Below, in pieces: positions 56,597 through 64,000 of a DNA stretch of 64,000 nt (its first letter is position 1; every line of letters begins with the position of its first letter). The stretch covers positions 806,001 to 870,000 of the forward strand of contig NZ_CP098805.1 of the NCBI RefSeq assembly GCF_023821985.2, read 5' to 3'. The position numbers and the translations under genes were made by a program. The stretch is from Dyadobacter chenhuakuii. Its GTDB lineage: Bacteria; Bacteroidota; Bacteroidia; Cytophagales; Spirosomataceae. Under the pieces are notes generated by a model, which ran no database searches, was not told the origin of the DNA, and saw only the letters and a list, made by a program, of their open reading frames with translations.

Positions 56597-56811
56597 TTAG
56601 TCTATTAAATTAGAAGCCGGTTCCTTAACACGCACCTGCGAATTCAGGCGGACGCTGTCTTCTGGCAGCTCATCATTTTCGACGACGATGGCACAGTTTA
56701 ACTCGTAGGATAGCGTCATTTCGTTCGGGTTGCTTGGGATGTTTTTTCCAAACTGTTTTAACATGCGAAAATCGTCTTCGCTAAGTATGACTGTGTTTTT
56801 TTATTTTTCAT
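56597..56811 (-). pseudogene. Truncated GreA/GreB-like fragment with an A-tract frameshift
   Basis: From ATG 56811 the frame runs MKNKKTQSYLAKTIFAC and stops. Adding one A to the seven-A tract (complement of 56796-56802) switches to NTVILSEDDFRMLKQFGKNI and on through ELNCAIVVENDELPEDSVRL to a stop at 56597. That matches the N-terminal half of the intact Gre-like protein at 54757-55155 but lacks the PWGAA domain. It is broken by both truncation and a homopolymer shift, and the shift could be slippage or a sequencing error. Confidence 0.65.
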
Positions 56812-56829
56812 ATGGATATATAGGTCTAC

Positions 56830-56872
56830 GCCGTAGCCGCTGCCAGGTTCTTACCCTACAACGGCCTACGGC
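56830..56872. repeat. Inverted repeat after the DUF932-like gene
   Basis: GCCGTAG (56830-56836) pairs with CTACGGC (56866-56872) across a 29-nt loop, just past the end of the minus-strand gene that stops at 56895. It may act as a terminator, but no T run follows. Confidence 0.35.
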
Positions 56873-56894
56873 AACCGGGGCGTGACGGCCCGTG

Positions 56895-57860
56895 TTATAT
56901 TAAGGAGCTGGCTGCGAGCTGATGGAAAACTTTTTCATCAAGCTTGTAGCGGTCATTTAATGTAAGACTGCTTCGCGCATTGAAAAGGGCGTGATTAACG
57001 GCATTGTACATCAGCCAGTAAGATGAATCCTGGTCAAAAAGCCGCTGCTCTAGTTTGAGCCGCTCATAAGCTTGCTTGGCCAGTTGAACGGGAATCGGCA
57101 TTGTTTTTAGCAGTTTTTCATCCGCTCTGCCAAAGGATTTTTGTTGAAAATGCTCATATACAGTGGTCGTCAGGGTAGGGCTTTTGTAATCCTGGCCAGC
57201 CAGCAATTCATACAGCTGCTCCTGAAAGAGTTCAGGTGTTTGCCTGCTGTGGTGGATTTTTCGGTTGGTTGCATCTTTTTTTGCGATGGCACTGCTGTTG
57301 GGTCCCTGTTTTTTTTCTTTTCCCTGCCCACGTTCCTTCAACCACGATCGATATTTTGGGAGTTCGGAAAAGGAGTCCGCCCATCCCATTAGCCCATTCT
57401 GGCAAACTGCCCGGTACATGCTCGTGCCCGGAATCCCTGAACCATCAAGCATGGCCGTCAATGTTTTGCCTTGTACGCTAAATGGGGTTTTTCCATTATA
57501 ACTATTCGTCAAAATCATGCTCCGCTGCAACTGCTCACCGCCAATGGAAAGCTGCTCAGGAAAAATTATATTAATGCTAAATTCACCCGTAGAAGTATAT
57601 TTTATTTCCAGTTTATAGTCTGAAAAGAGCTTATCGACAACTTCTCTAATTAATACGTTCGGTATGATGGCATAGTCAGCGCTTTGAATGCCAAAAATCG
57701 TCTTAGTCCCGCGAAAAGGCTGCCCTACGATAAGTTGCTGCTTATCAGTGGCCATGATTTCATAGTCCGGCAATAAGTCTGCCAGCCACACCGGATGTAC
57801 AGGGTAGCAGATTTCATCCCATGATGTAGTGAACTGCGGCTGAGCACTGAGATAAGTCAT
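56895..57860 (-). CDS. DUF932-like protein
   Basis: 321 residues with no signal or membrane segment. The layout resembles phage/plasmid DUF932 proteins: PFRGTKTIFGIQSADYAIIP, IPNVLIREVVDKLFSDYKLE, MILTNSYNGKTPFSVQ and MYRAVCQNGLMGWADSF. A basic linker (about 180-205) and a helical C-terminus follow. Such proteins are typical cargo of mobile elements and have no established function. A perfect 14-bp palindrome lies 25 bp upstream of its start. Confidence 0.65.
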   Translation of the reverse strand: MTYLSAQPQFTTSWDEICYPVHPVWLADLLPDYEIMATDKQQLIVGQPFRGTKTIFGIQSADYAIIPNVLIREVVDKLFSDYKLEIKYTSTGEFSINIIFPEQLSIGGEQLQRSMILTNSYNGKTPFSVQGKTLTAMLDGSGIPGTSMYRAVCQNGLMGWADSFSELPKYRSWLKERGQGKEKKQGPNSSAIAKKDATNRKIHHSRQTPELFQEQLYELLAGQDYKSPTLTTTVYEHFQQKSFGRADEKLLKTMPIPVQLAKQAYERLKLEQRLFDQDSSYWLMYNAVNHALFNARSSLTLNDRYKLDEKVFHQLAASSLI

Positions 57861-57884
57861 TTTTCTTGTTTTTTATTTTTACAG

Positions 57885-57898
57885 TTGTAAATTTACAA
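57885..57898. promoter_or_regulatory. Perfect palindrome upstream of the DUF932-like gene
   Basis: TTGTAAATTTACAA is fully self-complementary and lies 25 bp upstream of the minus-strand start at 57860. Its size and position suggest an operator for a dimeric repressor. The regulator is unknown. Confidence 0.45.
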
Positions 57899-58021
57899 AA
57901 AATAGTATCGGAAAGAAAATATAAATGAAAAAATGTTTTGGCATGGCAAAATCAAATCCGTATATAACAGTCAGTTAACAGCATACTAGTCTCATATTGA
58001 AATTCTAAGCAACAAATACTC

Positions 58022-58250
58022 ATGGAATTCGAAGTCATCGTTTCACTTTTGTCGCTGGTCGCTTGGAGGCGGTTTTAGGCATTGATAACGTGAGGGCTTT
58101 GGGCTGGAAATTCCGAAGGGCTATATTTACTTCTCTATGGCATTTTCCCTGCTGGTGGATGTATTCCAGATGCGCATGAACAAATCTAAAAGTGCGCCTG
58201 TAAAAACCCATGCACATTACCAGCAAGGTGAAGATCGGCTTCTACCCTAG
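58022..58250 (+). pseudogene. TerC-family membrane protein remnant with large internal deletion
   Basis: MEFEVIVSLLSLVA from ATG 58022 is followed, after a one-base shift, by LEAVLGIDNV, the TerC N-terminus (conserved GIDN). Almost at once the C-terminus appears: EIPKGYIYFSMAFSLLVDVF, then QMRMNKSKSAP, to TAG at 58248-58250. Roughly 200 middle residues are missing. Intact TerC proteins are multi-pass membrane proteins linked to tellurite resistance and metal handling. This is a dead gene. Confidence 0.8.
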
Positions 58251-58321
58251 TTTTTTAAAAAATATAAAAGGCACAAGCTTCTGCTAAATTGGCTCGTGCA
58301 AATAAACATTACAATACTCTT

Positions 58322-59149
58322 ATGAAAAAAATACTTATCCCTATTGATTTCTCTGAAAATTCACAAAAGGCCCTGCAAGCTGCCAAAACAATTGCAAAAA
58401 AAACTGGCGCGGAATTAGCCATTATGCATACCTCCCAGTCTGAAAACACCGGCATTGCAATGCCGATGACCGAAGGTACGCTTGTGATGTTCAACGAATT
58501 GGAGAACTCATATAAGCAACAACTCGACGAGTATGTAGCTGGCGCTCAGTCAGAAGGTTATCAGGTAAAGGGTATTTGGGAGTCTAATGCAATTCAAACT
58601 GCGATATTGCGGCAGGCAACTAATATTAATGCCGATTTGATAGTTGTCGGCCGGACAGGGCAGGGGACATTCGTAGATAAACTGATCGGCAGTTCGTCAA
58701 CCGGCGTTGCATTGGAGGCGTCTTGTCCTGTGTTGGTTGTTCCGCCCCAGGCAACGCTGAGTGGGTTTAAGAATATTATTTATGCGACGCAATTTGATCA
58801 ACAGGAAACAGATATCTTACATCAGATAAAAGTGCTGACAAAGCAGCTTGGTGCCAAACTAAGCCTGGTTAAAATCAATTCATTCCACGAACCTGAGAGC
58901 CATGCAAATCAAGCGCGCATACTCAGAACCATTCAGGAGCTGGATATGGCAGACATGGACGTGGTCATTGTTGAGGATGTAAGTTTTATTGAAGGAATAA
59001 ATAAATTTTGTTATCATCAAGGCGCTGATTTATTGATTGTTTCGAATCGTGAAAGACACTTTTTGCAGCAGTATTTGACGAATCCAAGTATGACTAAAAG
59101 GTTGGTTGTAGAAACGCATCTGCCTTTACTCGTATACCATATCAGATAA
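58322..59149 (+). CDS. Universal stress protein, tandem UspA domains
   Basis: 275 residues from ATG 58322. The first UspA domain (1-145) has the N-terminal KKILIPIDFSENSQKALQAA and an ATP-binding pattern VGRTGQGTFVDKLIGSSST. The second domain (about 150-275) lacks the full glycine motif, so it is probably the non-nucleotide half. Cytoplasmic stress proteins of this layout occur in Bacteroidota. It lies 60 nt upstream of the antiporter gene in the same direction, a possible two-gene stress unit. Confidence 0.9.
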   Translation: MKKILIPIDFSENSQKALQAAKTIAKKTGAELAIMHTSQSENTGIAMPMTEGTLVMFNELENSYKQQLDEYVAGAQSEGYQVKGIWESNAIQTAILRQATNINADLIVVGRTGQGTFVDKLIGSSSTGVALEASCPVLVVPPQATLSGFKNIIYATQFDQQETDILHQIKVLTKQLGAKLSLVKINSFHEPESHANQARILRTIQELDMADMDVVIVEDVSFIEGINKFCYHQGADLLIVSNRERHFLQQYLTNPSMTKRLVVETHLPLLVYHIR

Positions 59150-59209
59150 GTGACTTTCGTTTTCGAGTTGAAAGACTATTCAGCACAATTTATTTTTTAA
59201 CCTTTTCGT

Positions 59210-60268
59210 ATGAAAAAAATATTTCAGTGGAGTTACATTGCACCTGTTATTGCCTGGATTTTTTACCTTGTGCTGCCTATTGGTTCAGGCTTTCTGGTCA
59301 ACTCGTTAGCCGTAGTTGCTTTGATTGCAGGTGTATTTTCAGCCGTGCACCATGCTGAGGTAGTCGCACACAAAGTGGGCGAACCTTATGGAACAATTAT
59401 CCTTGCAGTAGCGGTAACGCTTTTGGAAGCTTCGATTATCGTATCACTCATGTTGACAGGAGGAGCCGGTGCTGATACTTATGCACGGGACACCCTATTT
59501 GCTGCCGTTATGCTTATATTAAATGGCATTCTGGGTATTAGTATGTTTTTTGGTGCATTGAAATTTAAGGAACAGAGTTTTGAAACGAAAAGCGTTACAA
59601 TTGCATTAGTCAGCCTAGTGTCTATTTTAGTACTTACGCTGGTGTTGCCTAATTTTACCACCAGTATTGCCGGACCTTCCTACAGCACGCCTCAGCTAAT
59701 CGCCATTGGCGTTTGCTGCCTGGTCATTTACGGGTCTTTTATATTTACGCAAACCGTCAGGCACCGTAAGTATTTTCTAACAGAAGTCTCAGGCCAGGAA
59801 AAAGATGTTTCTAGAAGCGAAGCCCTGATAAGCCTAGCTTTTTTAATGATATGTTTAGGCGTAGTTATTTTCCTGGCCAAAAACCTTTCTCCTGTAATTG
59901 AAAGCGGAATTGTTGCAGCCGGCTTACCCACGGCACTGGTGGGTGTGGCTATTGCAGCTGTTATTTTACTACCAGAAGGCATAGCTGCTATCCGTGCGGC
60001 AAGACGTGGCCAATATCAGACAAGCATCAATCTCGCATTAGGCTCAGCCTTAGCAAGTATAGGGCTAAGTATTCCTACTGTGGTCATTGTTTGTACAATA
60101 ATGGATTTACCACTTATCCTCGGTCTGACCATGAAATCCATGGTCCTGCTAGTTCTTTCAATTTTCACGGTAATGCTATCGCTTAATAAGGGACAAACGA
60201 ACAGCTTATATGCTATTGTGCTTTTGGTCAATCTGATGATGTATATCTTTACAATCGTATTTCCTTGA
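59210..60268 (+). CDS. chaA: Ca2+/H+ antiporter (ChaA-like, CaCA superfamily)
   Basis: 352 residues with about eleven hydrophobic helices. The two alpha-repeat motifs of cation/Ca2+ exchangers are visible: HHAEVVAHKVGEPYGTIILA with AVTLLEASIIVSLML in the first half, and AVILLPEGIAAIRAARRGQYQ followed by SINLALGSALASIGLSIPTV in the second. It expels Ca2+ (and possibly Na+ or K+) in exchange for protons at the inner membrane. It follows the universal stress protein gene. Confidence 0.92.
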   Translation: MKKIFQWSYIAPVIAWIFYLVLPIGSGFLVNSLAVVALIAGVFSAVHHAEVVAHKVGEPYGTIILAVAVTLLEASIIVSLMLTGGAGADTYARDTLFAAVMLILNGILGISMFFGALKFKEQSFETKSVTIALVSLVSILVLTLVLPNFTTSIAGPSYSTPQLIAIGVCCLVIYGSFIFTQTVRHRKYFLTEVSGQEKDVSRSEALISLAFLMICLGVVIFLAKNLSPVIESGIVAAGLPTALVGVAIAAVILLPEGIAAIRAARRGQYQTSINLALGSALASIGLSIPTVVIVCTIMDLPLILGLTMKSMVLLVLSIFTVMLSLNKGQTNSLYAIVLLVNLMMYIFTIVFP

Positions 60269-60321
60269 ATACATATACAATTACTGACAAATCCCAACTT
60301 GTAATAGCAATAATGCCAAAT

Positions 60322-60413
60322 CCTGGTTTAATAACACAACTTTAACTGTCGTGATAATCACTCTGTCAATAGAGGCCATGAGAATTATTTTGGTGACGAC
60401 AGTGCCTGGTTTA
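60322..60413. repeat. Small inverted/direct repeat structure
   Basis: A 9-bp direct repeat CCTGGTTTA (60322-60330 and 60405-60413) brackets the inverted repeat ACTGTCGT / ACGACAGT (60345-60352, 60396-60403). This resembles the footprint of a tiny insertion, or a stem-loop between the convergent antiporter and MFS genes. Confidence 0.4.
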
Positions 60414-60439
60414 GATACCAAACCTAGTCCATTCGAAAA

Positions 60440-61612
60440 TTAATCTAGTGCCTTTTTTGCAAAAATGGAAATGATCATACCTGGAATTGCTAAAACGATT
60501 GCAAAATATGTCAAGCTCATGGGAGAATAACTTCCGAGCAATACACCTGCTGCGGAAGTTGCGATCATAATAGATAAATTAAACGCAGAAGATTGAACCG
60601 AAGTGGCAACGTCTTTTCCACTTTCTACCTGCCTGCTTACGGCTGCCTGCAGTAAGGTCACTAATGGACCAAAGGAAAGTCCCCATAAAAAGAATGCAAC
60701 ATGAGCTACTAATGTCTTTCTACCAAATAGCAATAGAACAAGCATAGAAAAAATTACGAGTGCAAACATCGCTGTGGTAAGCAGCCTCAAATGTTTGTCG
60801 ATGTATTTTATGGCCAGCAATACTGAAATCAAAGACCCTGATCCAAAAAGTAGTAAGGCACTTTCTATTCCACCTAGCAATTCAATTTCATCAACAAGCC
60901 TGGTAATATATACATATACACCATAGTGGGCCATTACGCCAAGAAGGGTGAGCAGTAGGACTGTCAATACCGACGGAATTTTGAACAGGGAAAAAGGCGA
61001 TGAACTTCTGGTAAGTTTCTCGCCGGGTGTAAATGGTAATGCAACAGCACATGTCACAGCAATGGCGATAATAATTATCCCAAGTGCGATAAATGCTGCC
61101 CGCCACCCGTATCGGTTGCCAATAAATGTTATAGACGGCATTCCTGCACTAATACCCAAGGTATTTCCAGCCATAATCACGGCAATCGCTTTTCCATGAT
61201 GCTCATGGTTGACTAGGCGCATCCCGTAGGCCGCTATCATGGGCCACATCACGCCGGCACAAATACCGCCTATGATCCTTAGGATAATGATGATAGTATA
61301 ATTGGCTAAAATGCCGACCATGATATTGGAAGCAGCAAATCCGGCGAGCAAAATCAATATCAAGATTTTGCGGTTAAATTTCAGGGTTACCGCAACAAGT
61401 GGGATGGCAAAGATAGCGGACGCAATTGCGTAGTAGCCTACCAGATTACCTCCTTGTAGCTCACTGATATTTAAATCGGAATTTATTTGCGGCATCACAC
61501 CGGATGGCATTAACTCAGAAAGAATCCCGACAAATGTTACAGACGACATCAAAATCATGATCAGCCAGGGAAACGCATTTGTACTTCCGGCTATCGTTTG
61601 TTGATTGCTCAA
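60440..61612 (-). CDS. MFS transporter (sugar/drug efflux type)
   Basis: 390 residues and twelve hydrophobic helices. The MFS pattern includes SVTFVGILSELMPSGVMPQI in helix 1, GGNLVGYYAIASAIFAIPLV in helix 2, KFNRKILILILL at the 2-3 loop and RIIGGICAGVMWPMIAAYGM in helix 5. It is most like the AraJ/PbuE-type efflux family, and the substrate cannot be told. It is divergent from a Crp/Fnr-type regulator, which probably controls it. Confidence 0.9.
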   Translation of the reverse strand: MSNQQTIAGSTNAFPWLIMILMSSVTFVGILSELMPSGVMPQINSDLNISELQGGNLVGYYAIASAIFAIPLVAVTLKFNRKILILILLAGFAASNIMVGILANYTIIIILRIIGGICAGVMWPMIAAYGMRLVNHEHHGKAIAVIMAGNTLGISAGMPSITFIGNRYGWRAAFIALGIIIIAIAVTCAVALPFTPGEKLTRSSSPFSLFKIPSVLTVLLLTLLGVMAHYGVYVYITRLVDEIELLGGIESALLLFGSGSLISVLLAIKYIDKHLRLLTTAMFALVIFSMLVLLLFGRKTLVAHVAFFLWGLSFGPLVTLLQAAVSRQVESGKDVATSVQSSAFNLSIMIATSAAGVLLGSYSPMSLTYFAIVLAIPGMIISIFAKKALD

Positions 61613-61787
61613 TGTACATTCTTTTTTGTAGTTACTTAAAATTATGGTTTTTGCGTCATTCTTTCAATCTGGCATATTCAGATTTTGATAATTATTGATA
61701 TTGTTGGTGCATTAATGAGGAGAATTTAGCTTTGTAAAGATTATATCCTTACATATTAACTAATTGTTTATGCGAATCTGGTAGCTT

Positions 61788-62369
61788 ATGTATGAGGTGT
61801 TTTTCAGCAAATTCAACGAGAAGGTACAACTGAGCGAATCAGAAGAATATGCCATGAAACAATTTCTGACGCCGAAAAAACTGCGGAAGCGTCAATACCT
61901 GCTACAGGAAGGAGATATCTGCAAGACTGTAGCATTTATAGAAAAGGGAGCTATGCGCAGTTACATTGTGGATTCTAATGGACAAGAGCACATTTTTTCA
62001 TTTGCGCTGGAAGGATGGGCGATCGGCGATCTATCCAGTTTCCTGACTGAGCAGATCTCAACGCAGAATATAGATGCCCTCGAAGACTGCGAGCTAGTTT
62101 TGATCAGTAAGTCTGCACATGACCAGATGCTGATTTCGGTGCCCAAGTACGCAACATTTTTCAGGATATTAATGACCGAGGCCTACATTGCACTCCAGAA
62201 AAGAACGCTGAGCATTATCAGTATGTCTCTGGATGATCGATATAAATCTTTTATTGACCAATACCCTGACATTGTCCAGCGTGTCCCCCAACATATGATT
62301 GCCTCTCACATGGGACTTTCCCCCGAAACATTGAGTAGGATCCGCAGCAGGATCGGTAAAAGTCAATAG
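61788..62369 (+). CDS. Crp/Fnr-family transcriptional regulator
   Basis: 193 residues. A cyclic-nucleotide-binding-like beta barrel (about 25-115) has KRQYLLQEGDICKTVAFIEK, and a helix-turn-helix at the C-terminus has VPQHMIASHMGLSPETLSRI. The cNMP phosphate-binding Arg motif is not evident, as in many Bacteroidota members, so the effector is unknown. It is divergent from the MFS transporter and 118 nt upstream of the reductase gene, either of which could be its target. Confidence 0.9.
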   Translation: MYEVFFSKFNEKVQLSESEEYAMKQFLTPKKLRKRQYLLQEGDICKTVAFIEKGAMRSYIVDSNGQEHIFSFALEGWAIGDLSSFLTEQISTQNIDALEDCELVLISKSAHDQMLISVPKYATFFRILMTEAYIALQKRTLSIISMSLDDRYKSFIDQYPDIVQRVPQHMIASHMGLSPETLSRIRSRIGKSQ

Positions 62370-62487
62370 CTTCCCTTTGCTTTCCCCTGACGGCTTATCT
62401 TGACCAAAATCAATGGAATTTCTTGATCAGAGTCATCGTCCCGAGTAGGCCCATTGGGGTAATTTTGTGTATCAAAAGTGAAACAAA

Positions 62488-63131
62488 ATGAACACGAAAC
62501 AGACCATTGCGATCATAGGTGCCACCGGGAATGTGGGCACCTTCATTTCCAAAAGCCTGTCAAAAGGCAACTATCGTTTACTGCTGCTAGGTAATCATCC
62601 AGATAAACTGGAAGCTTTATATGAGGAGATTAGAAACGCGAGTCCTGAGGCTGATATCGAAATTTACGGATGTCCGACAGAGGCATCCTGGGAGGCCGAC
62701 ATCATTATCCTGGCCGTTCCTTATGGATCTCAACAGGAAATTACGGAGAAAATCCGGGAAGTTGCCAATCAGAAGATGGTCATAAGCATTGCTAACCCGT
62801 TAAACGAATCCTATGACAGTTTTGCGACCGTCTCTGGTACGCGTGCCGCAGAAGAACTGCAAAAATTGCTGCCCAATTCGAAAGTTGTCAAAGCCTTCAA
62901 TATAGTATTTGCGGCTGCCTTTGCCAAGCCTATCCTTGTAGGCATGAAGGCCGTTTCATTCATTGCCTGAATGATCAAGAGACTTTCCAAACTGTGATTG
63001 AGCTTATCGAAACTGCCGGTTTCAGCCCTGTTGTAGCAGGCGAGCTTGGCGTAAGCCGAACATTATTAAGGATGTCCTCACTGTTGACCCAACTCAATAT
63101 GAAATACAATTATAACTGGCTGTCCGGGTGA
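62488..63131 (+). pseudogene. NADP-binding F420-reductase-like protein, frameshifted
   Basis: From ATG 62488 the frame gives 160 residues with an N-terminal Rossmann motif (IAIIGATGNVGTFISKSL) and ends KPILVGMKAVSFIA at a TGA (62968-62970). After a one-base shift the family tail continues NDQETFQTVIELIETAGFSP and on through SSLLTQLNMKYNYNWLSG to TGA at 63129-63131. The expected join is FIAGND, so one base is missing in the Gly codon. The intact enzyme, about 214 residues, would be an NAD(P)-dependent oxidoreductase. A sequencing error cannot be excluded. Confidence 0.8.
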
Positions 63132-63167
63132 AAAATCCTACATCACCAGGCAGAAATATCATCAGCA

Positions 63168-64000
63168 ATGATCAAAAGAAAGCAATTCATAAAAACTGCC
63201 GTTACAGGCGCAATTGGTATGACAACATTAGCAGCATTCAAACATTTTACAAATGAGCTTCCAGACCAGCAGCGACCGATGCCGGTCCTGTTTATAGGCC
63301 ACGGCTCACCGATGAACGGCATTGAAGACACTGCGTTTAGCAGAAGGTGGATACAAATGGCCAAAGAAATCCCTACGCCAGCTGCCGTGCTGGTGGTATC
63401 GGCGCACTGGTTTACGAACGGCACCAAGATTACAGCAATGGATTTTCCTCAAACAATTCATGATTTTGGAGGATTTCCGCCGGCACTTTTTGCCGTACAA
63501 TATCCTGCGCCGGGCAATCCAGCACTAGCCAAAGAAGCTGCCGGGCTCATTCGTTCCGCAAAAGTGGAGCTTAATCATGACTGGGGACTTGACCACGGCA
63601 CCTGGACGGTGGTAAGACATATGTATCCGGAGGCTAAAATTCCAGTGCTTCAACTTAGCATTGATTACACCAAAGGGCCTCAATTCCATTATGACCTGGC
63701 AAGGGAATTAATGGCGCTACGAAAAAAGGGAGTGCTGATCATTGGTAGCGGAAATATGGTGCACAATCTGAGAATGGTAGCCTGGGACAAGCTTAGCGTG
63801 CAGGGTTATGGATATGACTGGGCGTTGCAAATCAATGAGCAATTCAAAGCTCTGATCCAGGAAAATGACCACAAGCCATTGATCAATTACAGTCAGTTAG
63901 GAAGAGAGGCCGCACTGGCCATACCGACTCCGGAGCATTACCTTCCTCTGATGTATACATTGGGCTTAAAGGCGGGAAAGGAACCTGTTTCTTTTTTCAA
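63168..64000 (+). CDS. LigB-type 4,5-DOPA dioxygenase extradiol-like protein (partial)
   Basis: An open frame from ATG 63168 runs through the right window edge (277 codons seen). A Tat-like or ordinary export signal (IKRKQFIKTAVTGAIG) precedes the extradiol dioxygenase fold. The metal-site histidines are in VLFIGHGSPMN, SAHWF and GLDHGTWTV, and IIGSGNMVHNLR follows. This matches YgiD/LigB-like proteins that open aromatic rings using Fe(II) or bind zinc. It lies 36 nt after the broken reductase gene in the same direction. The last residues are outside the window. Confidence 0.85.
   Translation, partial: MIKRKQFIKTAVTGAIGMTTLAAFKHFTNELPDQQRPMPVLFIGHGSPMNGIEDTAFSRRWIQMAKEIPTPAAVLVVSAHWFTNGTKITAMDFPQTIHDFGGFPPALFAVQYPAPGNPALAKEAAGLIRSAKVELNHDWGLDHGTWTVVRHMYPEAKIPVLQLSIDYTKGPQFHYDLARELMALRKKGVLIIGSGNMVHNLRMVAWDKLSVQGYGYDWALQINEQFKALIQENDHKPLINYSQLGREAALAIPTPEHYLPLMYTLGLKAGKEPVSFF

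Noticed and set aside
1..64000. CRISPR array or complete insertion sequence
   Set aside because: No regularly spaced direct repeats and no transposase with terminal inverted repeats were seen by eye.

Overview
The window looks like chromosome of a Bacteroidota member of the order Cytophagales, with a Dyadobacter-like genus as a guess. The pointers are a SusC/SusD pair, a GLPGLI protein next to an outer-membrane barrel, a Nudix-type arabinose regulator beside araBAD, gene starts without Shine-Dalgarno sequences, two TAnnTTTG-type promoter elements, and a tmRNA whose tag reads GESTYAMAA.

Region 1 (1-4.4 kb) is an L-arabinose catabolic unit: the end of a Nudix-family AraR-like regulator, then araB, araA and araD. 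Region 2 (4.5-12.8 kb) is the most unusual part. It is a compact five-gene minus-strand operon that encodes an E1/ThiF-like plus nitroreductase fusion, an N-acyltransferase of the GNAT/autoinducer-synthase type, a seven-transmembrane (7TMR-DISM) sensor kinase, a receiver-histidine kinase hybrid and a lone receiver. A divergent receiver protein closely resembles the hybrid's receiver. I read this as a possible small-molecule synthesis-and-sensing cassette.

Region 3 (12.9-42 kb) is ordinary core chromosome: envelope and lipoprotein genes, an M28 peptidase, a phosphoesterase, an OmpA lipoprotein, a PLP dehydratase, an AddB-like nuclease, MiaE (frameshifted), LpxK, MenC, HemF, a SusC/SusD pair and further outer-membrane receptors. 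It ends in the tmRNA gene (42.06-42.43 kb).

Region 4 (42.4 to about 52.3 kb) is a decayed integrative or mobilizable element adjoining the tmRNA 3' end. A second, diverged copy of the ssrA 3' end and its terminator lies 170 bp downstream, followed by a tyrosine recombinase. The element also holds HTH proteins (one broken), a single conjugation pilin-like gene (DUF4134), a RadC protein, a CHC2/Toprim primase-like protein, a possible oriT, MobC, a relaxase and a wrecked coupling-protein gene. No right-hand attachment site was recognised.

Region 5 (52.4-64 kb) is accessory chromosome. It holds a polysaccharide deacetylase, a DUF4833 protein, GreA/GreB(Rnk)-like proteins (one broken), DedA, a DUF932-like protein, a TerC remnant, a universal stress protein, a Ca2+/H+ antiporter, an MFS transporter with a divergent Crp/Fnr regulator, a frameshifted NAD(P)-binding reductase and a LigB-type dioxygenase cut by the window end.

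At least five genes are broken by apparent 1-2 base shifts (miaE, the HTH gene, the coupling protein, the Gre-like fragment and the reductase). Inside the mobile element this fits decay. In miaE and the reductase, a sequencing indel is an equally good explanation.
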